A stretch of 12,183 nt of DNA from Phoronis ovalis. Its lineage: Eukaryota; Phoronida; Phoronidae. Made by a program: the position numbers and the translations under genes. The notes beneath the pieces were generated by a model, which was given only the letters and a program-made list of their open reading frames with translations, did not search any database and was not told where the DNA came from. Below are positions 10,501-12,183 of this stretch, piece after piece. How positions within the stretch are numbered: the first letter of the stretch is position 1; each line of letters begins with the position of its first letter. Location: contig JAOXYB010047147.1 of assembly GCA_028565635.1 (NCBI GenBank), positions 1 to 12,183 of the forward strand, given 5' to 3'.

Positions 10501-10578
10501 GCTTGCTTGTGTAACCGTTTTTTTAAACAAATCATAACATTGGTTACATAGCCTGGTGATTCTGACAGCTCTGGACAT
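4564..10578 (-). CDS. Diverged MCCC2-family acyl-CoA carboxylase beta subunit, mitochondrial (complete, 11 exons)
   Basis: Exons, 5' to 3': 10578-10170, 9962-9784, 8833-8762, 8418-8240, 7832-7646, 7428-7337, 6832-6675, 6356-6235, 5885-5790, 5302-5153 and 4641-4564. All are GT-AG and join in frame to 573 residues (family about 560). The ATG at 10578 has G at -3; an in-frame TGA at 10665-10663 and no earlier in-frame ATG fix this start. Residues 1-35 are basic, like a mitochondrial presequence. The N-terminal carboxyltransferase half (about 60-315) has GGGEKA at 81, NDATVKGG at 151, DSGGAFLP at 187 and [11 protein letters not shown] at 226. The C-terminal half (about 318-573) has LLGNNG at 378, HFVQLC at 395 and [19 protein letters not shown] at 448; it ends WDDGII...FFRM, as MCCC2 does. 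True MCC-beta joins the biotin-carrying alpha subunit to carboxylate 3-methylcrotonyl-CoA in leucine breakdown. Here several active-site motifs have changed (see findings), so I call it MCCC2-like. It could be a fast-evolving orthologue or a paralogue with another substrate. Introns not listed separately hold nothing recognised. Confidence 0.92.
5078..5155. repeat. 42-nt tandem duplication spanning a splice donor
   Basis: Positions 5078-5113 and 5120-5155 are 36-nt copies with one mismatch (C/A at 5094 against 5136), offset by 42 nt. On the minus strand the repeat contains the donor AAG|GTTAGTAACC. The gene's exon 10 uses the copy at 5153/5152, and a second identical-looking donor sits 42 nt into the intron at 5111/5110. 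Confidence 0.9.
8834..9783 (-). other. MCCC2-like intron 2 (950 nt) hosting a TIR element
   Basis: The donor is TTGCAG|GTAGAA and the acceptor is ATTTTAG|TCTGAA, phase 0. The 264-bp element at 9498-9761 lies at its 5' end. The remaining 660 nt hold no coding or RNA feature that I recognise; a short stem CCAGACTT...AATCTGG lies near 9401-9419. Confidence 0.85.
9498..9761. mobile_element. Miniature TIR element (264 bp) with 7-bp target duplication TTCACAT
   Basis: It begins CCGGGGGGTA and ends GCCCCCCTGGGT, which are imperfect inverted ends; ATAT-rich sequence follows inside both. TTCACAT directly flanks it at 9491-9497 and 9762-9768. The interior is a diverged minisatellite: GACCC or GACGGCC cores start at 9609, 9642, 9675 and 9708, exactly 33 nt apart, with a related GACACC near 9578. 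Because 33 is a multiple of three, frames stay open on both strands (9484-9747 + and 9520-9714 -). These show an 11-residue periodicity and are by-products of the repeat. There is no transposase. Confidence 0.8.
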
Positions 10579-10580
10579 GT

Positions 10581-10613
10581 CTAATAGGGTTTTGCAAACA
10601 CAATAAATGTCAT
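10581..10613 (-). other. Candidate upstream ORF, 10 codons
   Basis: On the minus strand an ATG at 10613-10611, with A at -3, opens a 10-codon frame (MTFIVFAKPY) that ends in TAG two nucleotides before the main ATG at 10578. It is in a different frame from the main protein. It matters only if transcription starts upstream of 10613, which no sequence here proves. Confidence 0.45.
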
Positions 10614-10919
10614 TTTCTATCAAATCAAGAGGACGATTTAGTTTAGCTACTTCGAAGAATCCTCAACTTAGCTCGAGTCAAAACCGGGACTGCAAAGTAA
10701 ATAAATATAGGGGTGCAATAATTTTGTAAACTTTATTCTATAATACTTTAAATTCAGGTAATGAAATAGTTTTACCATCAAAAGATTTATTACTGTGTGT
10801 AGGTATGTCTTTTGTATAGTGGCTGCATATTAATTGCACAATCTGCATAAACAAATATTTTTAAAATTTTCCACAAACTTGACTACCCTCATTTTATCGA
10901 CTCGTGCAAATTCAGAGAG

Positions 10920-10939
10920 CGCCATCTAGAAAAATGGCG
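10920..10939. promoter_or_regulatory. YY1-like palindromic site (CGCCAT / ATGGCG)
   Basis: CGCCAT at 10920-10925 and ATGGCG at 10934-10939 are inverted copies separated by 8 nt. On the + strand the right half reads AAAATGGCGGC, a close match to the YY1 consensus often found at the start of housekeeping genes. The left flank AGCGCCATCTAG also resembles part of a CTCF motif, but the rest of that motif is missing. It lies in the least AT-rich patch upstream of the MCCC2-like gene and may mark a promoter, perhaps a bidirectional one. Confidence 0.45.
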
Positions 10940-11168
10940 GCCTCCATGAAATGATGTTTTCCTGCCAGTTTTCCTACTGCTTCGTAACAATTATTTGTGA
11001 TTTTTATGTTGTTATTACTTTGCAAGTCGCAGGTTTGTATACGTAAATCTTAGATATATAATAGTGGGTCAGAAAATTTATAACAACAAGTAAATTGACT
11101 CAAAAACGCATTATTGTACTGTACTTAGAAAAGTCTTAGAAGTTTATAAATAATATCTCGTTGTTAGC

Positions 11169-11268
11169 CAGACTATTAAAAATCATTCTATTTAAACTGA
11201 AGTCTTTACAAAGGCTTAGTAGATTTTGTATAGATTTCAGTTTAAAAAGTATAACTTTTAATAGTCTG
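11169..11268. repeat. Short fold-back repeat with 37-nt arms
   Basis: 11169-11205 is the reverse complement of 11232-11268 with about 32 of 37 positions matching, around a 26-nt loop. The arms begin CAGACTATTAAAA and end TTTAAACTGAA(G/A)TCT. Weaker similarity (GTTG) extends outward on both sides. It is probably a small MITE remnant. No target duplication was identified. Confidence 0.65.
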
Positions 11269-11736
11269 ACAACTCAATTGTCTCAACCATGTGCATAAGG
11301 GGCACTGGTTTTGACTTCTTGACAGTGCCAATGTAGTCCTGGCTTCATGCAGTTAACCGAGAAGAAACTGGTACTTTGTTAAAGATCTGGCAATTATTTA
11401 ACTTGTATCATTTAATATTACTGCATGGTCATTTCTCATTTATTCAAAGAGGAGAACAGTCGGTGTAGCTAACTTTCGCAATATATGTAAATAATTTTAA
11501 GAGGTATCAAATGCTTTGATGCACACGGTAAGCCAGTGAGAAAGAAATTTTCTGGATTTATGACAAATAATAATAAACAAATAATTTATCAGGGAGGTGA
11601 ACCTTGTGTTGCCATGGCTTTCAACTAATTGTACATAATGTATTGTGTTTGGAGGATTGTACTTAACATTTCCACAGTTCAGTTAATCAAATATCAATTA
11701 TAGGATCATGCTTCTCCCATCACTGCTGCAAACCCC

Positions 11737-11820
11737 ACAGATTAAGGGGCCACTTTGAGCTGGCTATAATATACTTTTTTACATAACCTTACAGCCAGGA
11801 TCAACATTCCTTTAATCTGT
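11737..11820. repeat. Weak inverted repeat
   Basis: The outer arms ACAGATTAA (11737-11745) and its complement ending at 11820 match perfectly. The inner parts match only partly, except for the shared TGGCT/AGCCA at the inner ends. It may be a decayed hairpin element, but chance is possible. Confidence 0.35.
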
Positions 11821-12106
11821 AATTGAATTATGAGCAATTAAACCATATTTGATATCTATCATATATTTATGTTCTAAATAAATTTGGGAAAACACTTTCC
11901 TGCTAACTGTGCTTCCAGAATACAACTTGAATACAAGTAAAAAGTATAGTATTGATATTTTGTATGTAAATAGAGGGGGATAATTATAAATATAATAAGA
12001 TGCAGCCCTAGAGGAACCATGATGTGCAAATTTCAAAGTGCTGAGATACGTTCTGTCAGGGTTGTGTCAGCCCAGTGCTAGGAGTGAAATATTATTATGA
12101 AACTAG

Positions 12107-12179
12107 GGCCACCATTAAAAAATTCTTTGTTTGCACTAACCCGACCCTGATTTTTAAAGTTGGGTAGGTAGGTAGGTAA
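12107..12179 (-). repeat. Right copy of the 73-bp perfect terminal inverted repeat
   Basis: This is the exact reverse complement of 1-73, starting GGCCACCATT and ending in the GGTA tetranucleotide run. Only four bases (ATAA) follow before the window ends, so a target-site duplication cannot be tested. Confidence 0.9.
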
Positions 12180-12183
12180 ATAA

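Larger units (their letters stand above)
10579..10940 (-). promoter_or_regulatory. 5' leader and promoter region of the MCCC2-like gene
   Basis: Two alternatives can be read. A TATATTTA box at 10709-10702 (-) would place a start near 10675-10680. The same area also reads as a pyrimidine-rich tract and an acceptor CTTTGCAG at 10697-10690, which would imply a non-coding first exon upstream, possibly beginning near the YY1-like site at 10920-10939. RNA data would be needed to choose. Confidence 0.4.
10941..12106. other. Non-coding upstream region
   Basis: About 1.17 kb with no exon that I can defend on either strand. It contains a fold-back hairpin (11169-11268), a 7-bp stem (11301-11307 with 11323-11329, GGCACTG/CAGTGCC) and a weak inverted repeat (11737-11765 with 11793-11820). 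A reverse frame at 11812-12036 has no recognisable content. Confidence 0.6.

Noticed and set aside
10579-10623. Extending the MCCC2-like protein upstream to 10623
   Set aside because: The codon at 10623 is TTG, not ATG. The first in-frame ATG is 10578, with an upstream in-frame TGA at 10665-10663 and a basic presequence following the ATG.
11487-11540. Possible small exon before a strong donor CACG|GTAAGC near 11529
   Set aside because: The acceptor upstream is poor, the implied exon is about 26 nt, and no partner exon or protein match is visible.
1-12183. Bacterial-type systems (operon, CRISPR, riboswitch)
   Set aside because: Split genes with GT-AG introns and poly(A) signals show a eukaryotic nuclear sequence, and no spaced direct-repeat array is present.

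Overview
This is a eukaryotic, animal nuclear window: AT-rich, with split genes, GT-AG introns and AATAAA poly(A) signals. It holds two protein-coding genes tail to tail. The gene content, intron density and miniature inverted-repeat elements suggest an invertebrate, most likely a bivalve or other mollusc. The taxon is an inference from overall appearance, not from a diagnostic gene.

Layout. Positions 1-73 and 12107-12179 are a perfect inverted repeat, so the window begins and ends in the same repeat family. Positions 204-3261 (+) are the last four coding exons of an NSMCE1 (NSE1) orthologue, the RING subunit of the SMC5/6 complex; its 5' exons lie beyond the left edge. Its introns carry a long fold-back element (about 1361-2074) and a TIR element with a 6-bp target duplication (2638-2994). 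Positions 3262 to about 3550 are the 3' UTR, and about 3550-4378 is a short intergenic gap. Positions 4564-10578 (-) are a complete 11-exon gene for a 573-residue mitochondrial acyl-CoA carboxylase beta subunit of the MCCC2 (3-methylcrotonyl-CoA carboxylase beta) family. Every exon joins in frame. One intron holds a second TIR element (9498-9761) with a 7-bp target duplication. Positions 10579-10940 are the 5' leader and promoter, with a YY1-like palindrome. Positions 10941-12106 are non-coding as far as I can see and contain small hairpins.

The two genes have no evident shared pathway: one belongs to DNA repair and chromosome maintenance, the other to the mitochondrial biotin-carboxylase class. 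Their convergence looks like simple neighbourhood.

Most worth a second look are five things. First, the MCCC2-like protein has an intact reading frame and splice sites but has lost several otherwise strongly conserved carboxyltransferase motifs. Second, the perfect 73-bp inverted repeat sits exactly at both window ends. Third, the two TIR elements share G-rich ends and an internal period of about 33 nt. Fourth, there is a near-palindromic element of about 700 bp inside an NSMCE1 intron. Fifth, a 42-nt tandem duplication copies a splice donor of the MCCC2-like gene. I see no CRISPR, tRNA, rRNA or viral gene.
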